Assembly: GCA_937928015.1 (NCBI GenBank)
Contig: CALFXA010000061.1
Span: 1 to 35,168, forward strand
DNA from: an uncultured Anaerolineales bacterium
GTDB taxonomy: Bacteria > Chloroflexota > Anaerolineae > Anaerolineales > Villigracilaceae
Direction: 5' to 3'
Length of the DNA stretch: 35,168 nucleotides
Shown: positions 1 to 7,423 of the stretch, one piece after another
How positions within the stretch are numbered: position 1 is the stretch's first letter
How the letters are laid out: each line of letters starts with the position of its first letter
Notes under the pieces: model-generated
The model's database searches: none
What the model saw: only the letters and a program-made list of their open reading frames with translations
Told to the model about the DNA's origin: nothing
Translations under genes and position numbers: made by a program

Positions 1-1
1 G

Positions 2-271
2 GCGCAGGACGCGACTCTTGCTCCCGTGTTCGCTAAAGTCCGACGACGGGCGACCGCCTCTGCCCATCGCGTGGACGCGCGTTACCTGCTCGACGGCGGA
101 CAGCCCGCCGCGGCGTTGGCCGCCTGGATGCGGGCGCTGGTGATTCATCCGCCCACGGCGCTGGCGCGCCTCAACCTGCTGGCCTCGTCCCTGCTCGCCC
201 TGAGCGGATTGGGCCGCCTGCGGGAGGCCATCCTGGCCTGGCGGAAGTCCATGCTAAAATTACGCCCGTGA
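2..271 (+). CDS. C-terminal fragment of a probable glycosyltransferase
   Basis: The frame is open to the left window edge and stops at 269-271, so only the last 89 or so residues are visible. They are rich in Ala, Leu and Arg and resemble a short helical tail containing YLLDGGQPAAALAAW and HPPTALARLN. I recall tails of this kind behind glycosyltransferase domains in Anaerolineae, but no catalytic motif lies in the window, so the function is inferred mainly from the polysaccharide genes that follow. The next gene starts 6 bases downstream, which suggests co-transcription. A GTG at 26 could act as a start, but the frame continues upstream of it and a truncated gene at the window edge is more likely. 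Confidence 0.5.
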   Translation, partial: AQDATLAPVFAKVRRRATASAHRVDARYLLDGGQPAAALAAWMRALVIHPPTALARLNLLASSLLALSGLGRLREAILAWRKSMLKLRP

Positions 272-277
272 GGTGAC

Positions 278-2014
278 ATGCTCCAGCGACTCTTCAAGCG
301 TCCGCCCGACCGCGAGACCCTGCTTGCCATTCTGTTCTTTGCCCTGAACGTATTTCTGGTCTTTAGCATCTTCATCCCCATGATGCGCGACATCAATACC
401 TGGGATGAGTCCGTGTACGTCAACACGGGCCGCATGCTGGCCAAGGGGGAATTGCCGCCTTTTTCCCGTAATCCTTTGATCGGTTTGTTTTACGCCGCCC
501 TGTATCTGATCTTCAGCGGCTCGCCCTTCTGGATGCTGTACAGCGTCTCGTTGGGGCGTTTCCTCCTTTTTGGCCTGATGTGGCTGAGCGCCTACCTGAT
601 CGCCCGCCAGTTTGCCAGGTCCATGCCGCCGCTGGCCATGGCGGGACCGCTCCTGCTGTTCCCCGTGCTGGTGGACATCCTGCTCAACCCGAGCGACGCC
701 CTCTTCGCGGCGCTCTCGGGCTTCGCCCTCTGGCAGGTGTTCGGCTTTTACAACGACCAGGACCGCTCCCATCTGTGGAAGGCATCCCTGTTCCTCGGGC
801 TGGCGGCCCTCTCCCGCAACGACGGGTTGGTGCTGTTCGTCATCTTCCTGTTCCTGGCGGCGTTGATCGTCCGCTCGGTCCACTGGGACTTCCGCTGGCT
901 GGTCCCCGCCGTGATTCCGTTTGCCGCGCTGGTGGGTGGATACCTGCTCCTCTTTGCGGTGGTCACAGGCGGGTTCGAGATGGGCACCATGCAGCGTTCC
1001 TACGTCGCTTTTCAGCAGGGACAGTCCGTGGATTACAAGCGCGAGCCCGACTGCCAGCAGAAGTTGTTGAAGTGCGCCGTGCTGAAAGCCCAGGAGTTAT
1101 ACGGGACGGGCGAAGAGAACGGGTACTCCGTCTTCCGCGCCATCAGCCGCAATCCGCAGGCCTTTGCCAGCCGCCTCGCCAACATCCTCGGCGCACTCCC
1201 GTCGCTGGTAGTGGACACATTCGGCAAGCGTATGATCTTCCTGGCCCTGATCCTGGCGGCGCGCGGGGTTTGGGAATTGCTTGCCAAACGAAAATTCCTT
1301 CTGCTGGCCATCCTGCTCCTGTGGATGACCCACCTCGGTGTGTACTTCCTGACCTTCTTCCGCATCGGTTATATCCGCACTATCTATTTTGTCCCCTTCC
1401 TGCTAATCGCATTGGGCGCATATGCCTTCGCGCAGGACATGTCCCAGCGCAGGCGGGCTTATGTGTTGATCGGCCTCTTCCTAGCTGTGACCGTCGCCGC
1501 CGTTTTCCTGGACGTCCGCGCCCTATACTTCACCACCGCGCTCCTGTCCGCCGCGCTACTGGGAATCCACCTCTTCCAGACGACCGCCACCGATGGGCCC
1601 TCTCTCGCGACGGCGGGCCTGTTGGCTCTTCTGACCGTCGGCCTGATTCTGCGTCCGATCTTCGATCCCCCCGTGGGGCGGGACCTGTCGCAGGGCGCCG
1701 AGGAGCAGGCTCTGCTCGTCATGGTGGACAGCTTGCCTAAGGGTGCCACCGTGGCGGCGGGGTCCCCGGGCGGCGTGTGGGCCGCGGACATGGAATTCGA
1801 AGACCTTGGCGGCGACGAATACTACGCGGTTGCATCTCCCGCCGAATTGCATGACCTGCTGGCGCAAAAGGGCATCACTGCCGTGTATGTGGACAGCTCG
1901 CTCTCCAACGCCAACGAGCCGATTTGGAAGTTAATCGAGTCTCAGCTCGACCAGTATTACACCACCGCTTACTCCGGGCGGGAGGGTTCCATCCGCCTCC
2001 TTTTGGTGAAATGA
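278..2014 (+). CDS. GT-C fold membrane glycosyltransferase (ArnT/PMT-like, GT39/GT83 type)
   Basis: This 578-residue protein has about a dozen hydrophobic segments starting near residue 14, followed by a soluble C-terminal part from about residue 460. The first external loop carries D38 and the D43-E44 pair (RDINTWDESVY), the usual place for catalytic and metal-binding acids in polyprenyl-phosphate-sugar-dependent GT-C enzymes. Such enzymes move a sugar from a lipid-phosphate donor to an acceptor on the outer face of the cytoplasmic membrane. The ATG at 278 lies 6 bases after the previous stop, and the stop overlaps the next start as ATGA. Its place in the polysaccharide operon supports a role in glycan assembly; the sugar and acceptor cannot be read from sequence. 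Confidence 0.8.
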   Translation: MLQRLFKRPPDRETLLAILFFALNVFLVFSIFIPMMRDINTWDESVYVNTGRMLAKGELPPFSRNPLIGLFYAALYLIFSGSPFWMLYSVSLGRFLLFGLMWLSAYLIARQFARSMPPLAMAGPLLLFPVLVDILLNPSDALFAALSGFALWQVFGFYNDQDRSHLWKASLFLGLAALSRNDGLVLFVIFLFLAALIVRSVHWDFRWLVPAVIPFAALVGGYLLLFAVVTGGFEMGTMQRSYVAFQQGQSVDYKREPDCQQKLLKCAVLKAQELYGTGEENGYSVFRAISRNPQAFASRLANILGALPSLVVDTFGKRMIFLALILAARGVWELLAKRKFLLLAILLLWMTHLGVYFLTFFRIGYIRTIYFVPFLLIALGAYAFAQDMSQRRRAYVLIGLFLAVTVAAVFLDVRALYFTTALLSAALLGIHLFQTTATDGPSLATAGLLALLTVGLILRPIFDPPVGRDLSQGAEEQALLVMVDSLPKGATVAAGSPGGVWAADMEFEDLGGDEYYAVASPAELHDLLAQKGITAVYVDSSLSNANEPIWKLIESQLDQYYTTAYSGREGSIRLLLVK

Positions 2015-3561
2015 AGCCGACCGCCTGGAACCGACTCCGCCCGACGCTGCTGCTCGTCCTCCTGCTGGGACTGGGTCTGGCGATCCGCGTCTACGACCTG
2101 ACCGACTTGCCGCTGGATTTCCATCCCACCCGCCAGTTGTTGTCGCTCATCAAGGCGCGAGGGATGTACTATCAAGGCCGCGGCGATGTGCCCGAGTGGC
2201 AGCGTCAATTTGCGGTGCAGCAGTGGAAGTCCAAGGCCGAGATCGAGCCTGAGATCGTCGAGCGCCTGACGGCCTTCACCTATCGTTTCACAGGCGAGCA
2301 GGTCTGGGTGGGACGGCTGTACTCGATCCTGTTCTGGTTGATCGGCGGACTCTTCCTATACTCCCTGGCGCGAGACCTGATCTCGGAAGAGGGTGGATTG
2401 GTCACGCTGGCCTTCTATCTCTTCCTGCCATACGCCGTGTTTGCCAGCCGTTCCTTCCAACCCGACCCGCTGATGGTGACCTTCATCCTCGCCTTTTGGT
2501 GGGCGGTGAATCGCTGGACGAATTCTGTTGAACCGCGAAGCGGCGAGGGGCGCGAAGCGGACAAAAAAGAATCTTCGCGCTCTTCCTTTCTTCGCGGTGA
2601 ATCTTTTTGGGCCATCCTCGCAGGCCTGCTCGGCGGGTTGGCCATCCTCATCAAGTTCTCGGCGGTCTTCTTCGTGCTGGGCGGTGGACTGGGCGCGGCC
2701 CTGAGCGTGCTCTCGCTCAAAGAGGTGATTCGCCGTCCGCAGGTGTGGACGATGGCGCTGTTGGGCGTGCTGCCGGGCGCGGCATACTTTGTCTACGGCG
2801 TGTATATCGCGGGCTTCCTCGGTCAGCAATTCAGCGGACGGTTCATCCCGTCGCTGCTGGTCAGCCCGACCTTCTATCTCAATTGGCTGTCCACGCTCAA
2901 CCATGTGATGGGGCTGGGCTTTGCGCTGGCGTTGCTGGGCATCTTCTTTTTCCGCAAGCGCGGATTCATCCTCGGGTTGTGGGGCGCGTACTTCGCCTAC
3001 GGCCTGTATTTTGACTATCACATTTGGTCGCACGATTATTACAATCTGCCGCTGCTGCCGCTGGCGGCGCTGTCGCTGAGCCCGCTGGGGGCGTGGATAC
3101 TGGCCCGTTTGGCGGAATCCACCGCGAGGTCCAGATGGATGCGCGGGTTGTCGGTGGCAGTGCTGACCCTGGGCCTGGTCAGCGTCCTGTGGGACGTGCG
3201 CTCCACGCTCAAGTCCGTCGATTATCGGCCCGAGGCTTCCATGTGGGAGTCCATCTCCCAAATGCTCGGCCCTGATGCGCGCGTGGTAGCGCTGACCCAG
3301 GATTACGGTTCGCGGCTGGCCTATTGGGGCTGGCTGGATTCGGCGCAATGGCCCGTGTCGGGCGACCTTTCGTATCACGAAGATTTGCGCGGCGCGCAGG
3401 CCGACTTCGACGAACGGTTCAAGAACCTGGCGTCCAAGCGCGATTTCTTCCTGGTGACCCTGCCCGACGAGTTGAAAGCGCAGCCGATGTTGAAAGAACG
3501 CCTTGCCACCTATCCGATCTTTGCAGAAGGAGACGGCCATGTCATCTACGACCTCCGATAA
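2011..3561 (+). CDS. Second GT-C fold membrane glycosyltransferase (PMT/GT39-like)
   Basis: This 516-residue polytopic protein has a first membrane segment at about residues 11-26, then a loop with D36 and H38 (LPLDFHPTRQ) where GT-C enzymes hold their acidic or metal site. The ATG at 2011 overlaps the upstream stop (ATGA) and gives a proper signal-anchor N-terminus, so I rejected a longer in-frame start at 1924. Residues 174-198 are a charged Arg/Glu/Ser stretch between two membrane segments. They are encoded by a palindromic element at 2528-2603 and look like an in-frame insertion. The soluble C-terminal domain runs from about residue 400. A role in lipid-linked or surface glycan assembly is inferred from family and context. 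Confidence 0.8.
   Translation: MKPTAWNRLRPTLLLVLLLGLGLAIRVYDLTDLPLDFHPTRQLLSLIKARGMYYQGRGDVPEWQRQFAVQQWKSKAEIEPEIVERLTAFTYRFTGEQVWVGRLYSILFWLIGGLFLYSLARDLISEEGGLVTLAFYLFLPYAVFASRSFQPDPLMVTFILAFWWAVNRWTNSVEPRSGEGREADKKESSRSSFLRGESFWAILAGLLGGLAILIKFSAVFFVLGGGLGAALSVLSLKEVIRRPQVWTMALLGVLPGAAYFVYGVYIAGFLGQQFSGRFIPSLLVSPTFYLNWLSTLNHVMGLGFALALLGIFFFRKRGFILGLWGAYFAYGLYFDYHIWSHDYYNLPLLPLAALSLSPLGAWILARLAESTARSRWMRGLSVAVLTLGLVSVLWDVRSTLKSVDYRPEASMWESISQMLGPDARVVALTQDYGSRLAYWGWLDSAQWPVSGDLSYHEDLRGAQADFDERFKNLASKRDFFLVTLPDELKAQPMLKERLATYPIFAEGDGHVIYDLR
2528..2603. repeat. Intragenic palindromic element (type A, copy 1)
   Basis: The outer arms ACCGCGAAG (about 2532-2540) and CTTCGCGGT (2590-2598) are exact reverse complements. 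An inner pair GCGCGAAG (2550-2557) and CTTCGCGC (2573-2580) is also exact. The element is in frame inside the GT-C gene and encodes a hydrophilic loop. A degenerate relative occurs at 5951-6005. Confidence 0.7.
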
Positions 3562-4477
3562 CCCGCGTCCGATTTTGGTGACGGGTGCGCATCGCAGCGG
3601 CACGACTTGGGTGGGCAAGATGCTGGCCGCCGAAGACGGCGTGGCCTACATCAGCGAGCCGCTCAACGTGCTGCACCGCCCGGGCGTGTTCCGCGCGCCG
3701 GTCAAGCGCTGGTACACCTACATCACCGCCGAGAACGAAGCCGAGTATCTGCCTGCGTTTCGCGAGTTGCTCGATTACGATTATCACCTGCTGCACGAGT
3801 TGCGTTCCATCCGTTCACGCAAAGACTTGCTGCGCATGGTCCGTGATTATCACAGCTTCTTCATCGGCAACATCCACGGTGAGCGGCCCTTGCTCAAGGA
3901 CCCGTTTGCGGTCTTCTCGATGCCGTGGTTTGCCGCGCGATTGAACTGTCAGGTGGTGGTGACGGTGCGGCATCCCGCCGCGTTCGCCAGCAGCCTCAAA
4001 CGTCTCAACTGGAGTTTCGACTTCCGCGACCTGCTCGACCAGCCGCTGCTGATGCGCGATCACCTCGAAGCCGACCGCGCCGACATGGAATCCATGCCGT
4101 CCGACGACATCATCGGCCAGGCCGCGCTGCTGTGGCGGATCATCTACCGCACCGTGCATCGGGACCATCAGGCGGATTCCGCCATTCAGGTCGTCCGCCA
4201 CGAAGACCTGTCTCTCGACCCCGTGGGCGGATACCGTTCCCTTTATCAATCTCTCGGCCTGGAGTTTTCTCCGCGCGCCGAGAAGGACATCCGCAACTCG
4301 AGCAGTTCCGAAAACCCGACCGAGCTATCCAAGAACAAGACCCACTCAGTGAGGCTCGACAGCCGCGCCAACATGCACAACTGGAAGAAGCGCCTGACTG
4401 CCGAGGAGATCACGCGTATCCGCTCGTTGACCGAGGATGTGGCGCACCTGTTCTACTCAGACGTGCAGTGGGAGTGA
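3539..4477 (+). CDS. Sulfotransferase family protein
   Basis: This 312-residue protein starts with the P-loop-like 5'-phosphosulfate-binding motif GAHRSGTTW (residues 16-24) and has a 3'-phosphate-binding segment around R144 (VRHPAAFASSL), as in PAPS-dependent sulfotransferases (Sulfotransfer_1/3 families). These move sulfate from PAPS to hydroxyl or amino groups, often on glycans. I chose the ATG at 3539 because AGAAGGAG lies about 6 bases upstream; this makes the gene overlap the end of the GT-C gene by 23 bases. A longer in-frame start at 3503 would add 12 poorly supported residues. In this operon the likely acceptor is a polysaccharide or its lipid-linked precursor, which is inference. 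Confidence 0.85.
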   Translation: MSSTTSDNPRPILVTGAHRSGTTWVGKMLAAEDGVAYISEPLNVLHRPGVFRAPVKRWYTYITAENEAEYLPAFRELLDYDYHLLHELRSIRSRKDLLRMVRDYHSFFIGNIHGERPLLKDPFAVFSMPWFAARLNCQVVVTVRHPAAFASSLKRLNWSFDFRDLLDQPLLMRDHLEADRADMESMPSDDIIGQAALLWRIIYRTVHRDHQADSAIQVVRHEDLSLDPVGGYRSLYQSLGLEFSPRAEKDIRNSSSSENPTELSKNKTHSVRLDSRANMHNWKKRLTAEEITRIRSLTEDVAHLFYSDVQWE

Positions 4478-4479
4478 CC

Positions 4480-5265
4480 GTGAAGCCGCCTGCCCTGCCT
4501 ACCGTTTCCATCGTCACACCGTCGTTCAATCAGGCGCGTTTTCTGGAGTCCACCATCCAGTCGGTGCTGACTCAGGATTATCCGCGCATCGAATATATCA
4601 TTGTGGACGGTGGCTCGACCGATGGCAGCGTGGACATCATCAAGAAGTATGCCGACAAACTCGCCTGGTGGGTGAGCGAAAAGGACAAGGGTCAGACCGA
4701 TGCCATCAACAAGGGCTTTGCCCGCGCCACGGGCGGAATCCTGGCCTGGCTCAACTCGGACGATACCTACGAGCCTCGCGCGGTGGGCAAAGCCGTGAAA
4801 TATCTGCTCGACCATCCCGAAGTGGGCATGGTCTATGCCGATTGCAATTACATCGGCGAAGACGGTCAGGTGCTGGGAAAATTTCCCGCCGCGCAGACCG
4901 ATTATGCGCGCCTGCGCCAGGGCTATGTCCACATCCCGCAGCAGACCATGTTCTTCCGCGCCGAGTTGTGGAAGCAGGTTGGTCCGCTCGATCCGTCGTT
5001 CTACTTCGCGATGGATTATGACCTGTGGACACGCATCGCCGAGAAGACCGCGATCAAGTATCTGGCGGGTCAGACCTGGGCTAACTTCCGCATGCACGCT
5101 TCGGGCAAGAGCATGGTCGCTGATGACCGCTGCTGGCCCGAGATGCTCAAGGTCCACTACCGCGACGGTGGCTCGTTCTTTGCGCCCATCGTGGCGAAGT
5201 ATTATGTCCGCAAGCTGGTGGCTCCCGTGTGGAACTGGCGGCGGCGGAAGATATTGAAGATATAG
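4480..5265 (+). CDS. Family 2 glycosyltransferase
   Basis: This 261-residue cytoplasmic GT-A enzyme opens with TVSIVTPSFNQ and continues with YIIVDGGSTDGS (residues 39-50), then the metal/nucleotide-sugar motif SDD (93-95, within LAWLNSDDTYEP). A later FAMDYDLWTR segment fits the catalytic-base region of GT2 enzymes. It should add one sugar from a nucleotide-sugar donor to a lipid-linked acceptor. Two GTG starts are possible: 4474 overlaps the upstream stop (GTGA), while 4480 has GGGAG at a 5-base spacing. I prefer 4480. A frame extending far upstream is antisense-like shadow inside the sulfotransferase gene. The gene ends just before a palindromic repeat that fills the gap to the next gene. 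Confidence 0.88.
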   Translation: MKPPALPTVSIVTPSFNQARFLESTIQSVLTQDYPRIEYIIVDGGSTDGSVDIIKKYADKLAWWVSEKDKGQTDAINKGFARATGGILAWLNSDDTYEPRAVGKAVKYLLDHPEVGMVYADCNYIGEDGQVLGKFPAAQTDYARLRQGYVHIPQQTMFFRAELWKQVGPLDPSFYFAMDYDLWTRIAEKTAIKYLAGQTWANFRMHASGKSMVADDRCWPEMLKVHYRDGGSFFAPIVAKYYVRKLVAPVWNWRRRKILKI

Positions 5266-5343
5266 TTCGCGCTGAGCGGAGTCGAAGCGTTGTTGTAAGA
5301 ATCCTTCGACTTTGCTTCGCTGCGTTTCGCTCAGGACGAAAGG
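5266..5343. repeat. Intergenic inverted repeat (type B)
   Basis: The left arm CGCTGAGCGGAGTCGAAGCG (5270-5289) and the right arm (about 5302-5339, containing CCTTCGACTT and CGCTCAGGACG) are imperfect reverse complements that share a CTGAGCG...GTCGAAG core. The element begins right after the GT2 stop codon and ends 5 bases before the next start, so it fills the whole gap. From memory, repeats with this core are dispersed in many bacterial genomes, but copy number cannot be assessed here. Confidence 0.65.
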
Positions 5344-5348
5344 CTTTT

Positions 5349-5978
5349 ATGAATCTCCTCTTTTCCCCTCCCTCTCTCAATGACTTGACTCGCTTACTCA
5401 GAGCCTGGCGCTTCTGGCTGCTGGCTGCGGTGATCGGTGCGCTGCTGGGCGCGGCGGTCTACTTTGTTGCGCCACCGCCGTATCGCGCGCGGACCACGGT
5501 CAATGTGGATTTCAACCTTGAAACCGCCTGGCCGCAGGAGACCGACCGCCAGCAGTTCTATTACCTCGAACGCGAGACCCGCAAGCTGGAGGAGATCGCC
5601 TGGTCGGATTCCGTGCTGCAAGCCGTGGCCGATGCGGACAGCAAGGTGACTGTTCGCGAATTGCGCGAGGGCAAGCTGCAACTCAGTCAACCTGGAGAGG
5701 CGGGCTGGCATTTCTTCGCCGATGACAAGGATGCGAAGCGCGCTGAGACTCTGGCTTCTGCCTGGGCCGAGTCTTTTGCGAAGGCCGCGCAGGCGGATGT
5801 CGGCGCACAGGATGGGTTGAACGCGGCCATTCAGATCGAGGTGACGCAGGCAGGGAATCTCCCCAAACAACGCAGTCTTCCGCTCAGCGCGTACCTGATG
5901 GCGGGGACGGTGGGGGCGTGGTTGTTAGGCGCGTTGGGGATTCTGTTCTTCGAACCGCGAAGACGCGAAGCGAAATGA
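5349..5978 (+). CDS. Wzz-like chain-length determinant / polysaccharide co-polymerase
   Basis: This 209-residue protein has a short cytoplasmic N-terminus, a membrane segment at about residues 22-40, a PPPYRARTTVNVD stretch typical of Wzz periplasmic domains (about 43-55), a central helical extracytoplasmic region and a second membrane segment at about 181-201. That two-helix layout is the polysaccharide co-polymerase fold, which influences glycan chain length with the polymerase. It is shorter than typical Wzz proteins and has no fused tyrosine kinase. I chose the ATG at 5349 because an extended frame to 5229 would run through the preceding gene and the repeat. Its last residues (EPRRREAK) come from a palindromic element, and its stop overlaps the next ATG. 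Confidence 0.72.
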   Translation: MNLLFSPPSLNDLTRLLRAWRFWLLAAVIGALLGAAVYFVAPPPYRARTTVNVDFNLETAWPQETDRQQFYYLERETRKLEEIAWSDSVLQAVADADSKVTVRELREGKLQLSQPGEAGWHFFADDKDAKRAETLASAWAESFAKAAQADVGAQDGLNAAIQIEVTQAGNLPKQRSLPLSAYLMAGTVGAWLLGALGILFFEPRRREAK

Positions 5979-6005
5979 AAGTCTCTCTAAATTCCGTGGT
6001 GAAAC
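5951..6005. repeat. Degenerate palindromic element (type A, copy 2) across a gene junction
   Basis: The left arm AACCGCGAAG (5953-5962), followed by ACGCGAAGCG, matches the left arm of the 2528-2603 element. The right arm TTCCGTGGTGAAAC (5992-6005) differs from the expected arm at about two positions. It spans the overlapping stop and start of the Wzz-like and ligase-like genes and encodes residues of both. Confidence 0.55.
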
Positions 6006-7423
6006 TCCTCTGGGCGGCGGCGTTGGTGACTCTGCCTGTCACCAGCTTCCGCTGGTTCCCGTTTCTCGGCGACAGTACGCTGGTCCGCCCGCTGGCGTTG
6101 TATCCGCTGGCGCTGTTACTGCCCATCCTGCTGATTCAGGCCGTTCGGAAGCAGCGCCCCTTCCCGTGGGCGGGGAGCGCGATTCTGCTAGGGGCCTTCG
6201 CCGTGGCCGTTTTGGCGGCGACCAGCTTTGGGGTCCTGATTGATCCGATTCCCTTGCGCGGACAAACCTATCTCGGGCGGGCTGTCCGCGCGCTGGCGAC
6301 GCTGTTCATCGGATTGGTCTTCTTCATCGCTGCCGTGTGGATGAACCGCGACGAGGACGAGGTCAGGTTCACCCTGCGCTGGATGCTGGCGGGCTTCGGC
6401 GTGGAACTGGCCTGGAGTGCGTTGCAGGCAGTGACGTTTTACACGGGCCTACTGAACAAGGAAATGGTCACGCATTGGCAGTTGGCGTTTTCGATGCGCG
6501 AACTCGTCCGCACAAACCGCATCTCGGGCCTGGCCTACGAACCCGCCTGGCTGGCGGGTCAGATCGTGACGATGTACCTGCCGATCCTGTTCGCGGCCCT
6601 GCTGACGAAGACGCGCCTGACGCGTTTCCGCTGGCTGGAGCCTGTGCTGCTCGTTCTTTCGGTCTTGCTACTGCTGGCGACCTATTCGCGCGGTGGTATC
6701 TTGATCGGCGTGGGCGTGGCTGGACTGGTCTTCCTCCTGATGGGGCGCGAGCACCTGCGCGCCGCGTGGACCTGGTACTTTAGCGGGTTCCGTCGGGGCT
6801 GGTTGGTGCGTGTCGGATTGATCGTGCTGCTGGTAAGCGTGTTAGCGGGTTCGTTCGCCTTCCTCGGACGGAAAAATTATTTCCGCCGCCTATGGGATAT
6901 TTCCGCTGACAGCCTGAGCGAGTACCTGGTCGACATCAACGTGGGCGGGCGCAGCGCCTACGCCACGGGCGCAATGGCCGCCTACGACGAGCATCCGATC
7001 TTTGGGGTGGGCCTGGGCGCGAGCGGATTCTGGATCTACAACCACCTGCCCGACTGGACCCTGACCACCGTCCCCGAAGTGGCGAAGCAGCTCAGCCCCG
7101 AGAGCAACCTGTATCCCAACCCGAAGAATCTCTACGTGCGCCTGCTGGCCGAGACGGGACTGGTCGGTTTCGTCTTCTTCTTTATCTTTCTTCTTTCCTC
7201 GCTAGCAGATTCCCTGGTTTTATACAAACGCGGTAATTTTTGGCGCTTCCTCGGTATCGCGGGACTTTTTGCGTGGCTGGCAATTGCCCTGTATAATGTG
7301 ACCCAGGATTCGCTGGCTACACCGAATATCTGGATGCTTCCAGGCATTGTGGCGGGAATCTCACTTTCAACCTCACCCCTTGCCTCTCTTGAAAAAGAGA
7401 GGAAGGTTAAGGAGACTGCATGA
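5975..7423 (+). CDS. O-antigen ligase / Wzy-like polymerase family membrane protein
   Basis: This 482-residue protein has about 11-12 membrane segments and a large external loop near residues 310-390. It contains HPIFGVGLGASGFW (from H340) and then a PKNLYVRLLAETGLVGF segment, the characteristic pattern of the Wzy_C/O-antigen ligase family (PF04932). Members polymerise lipid-linked repeat units or transfer the finished glycan to an acceptor; sequence alone does not separate these roles. With no outer membrane expected, polymerase or surface-glycan ligase is more likely than LPS ligase. The ATG at 5975 overlaps the previous stop. The C-terminal tail (TSPLASLEKERKVKETA) is encoded by a hairpin element at 7369-7408. 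Confidence 0.85.
   Translation: MKVSLNSVVKLLWAAALVTLPVTSFRWFPFLGDSTLVRPLALYPLALLLPILLIQAVRKQRPFPWAGSAILLGAFAVAVLAATSFGVLIDPIPLRGQTYLGRAVRALATLFIGLVFFIAAVWMNRDEDEVRFTLRWMLAGFGVELAWSALQAVTFYTGLLNKEMVTHWQLAFSMRELVRTNRISGLAYEPAWLAGQIVTMYLPILFAALLTKTRLTRFRWLEPVLLVLSVLLLLATYSRGGILIGVGVAGLVFLLMGREHLRAAWTWYFSGFRRGWLVRVGLIVLLVSVLAGSFAFLGRKNYFRRLWDISADSLSEYLVDINVGGRSAYATGAMAAYDEHPIFGVGLGASGFWIYNHLPDWTLTTVPEVAKQLSPESNLYPNPKNLYVRLLAETGLVGFVFFFIFLLSSLADSLVLYKRGNFWRFLGIAGLFAWLAIALYNVTQDSLATPNIWMLPGIVAGISLSTSPLASLEKERKVKETA
7369..7408. repeat. Hairpin element (type C) forming the ligase C-terminus
   Basis: An inner perfect stem CCTCTCTT/AAGAGAGG (7383-7390 and 7395-7402, loop GAAA) sits inside an outer AACCT/AGGTT pair (7369-7373 and 7404-7408). 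It encodes the hydrophilic last residues of the ligase-like protein and ends immediately before the AAGGAG ribosome-binding site of the next gene (7409-7414). Confidence 0.6.

Noticed and set aside
2356..3618. Long open frame on the minus strand (about 420 codons) opposite the second GT-C gene
   Set aside because: It lacks recognisable domains, is rich in Gln, His and Arg as expected of a codon-bias shadow, and the plus-strand gene has clear family motifs and operon overlaps.
5266..5343. Insertion-sequence end or attachment site
   Set aside because: There is no transposase or integrase, no target duplication, and the element is only a short inverted repeat.
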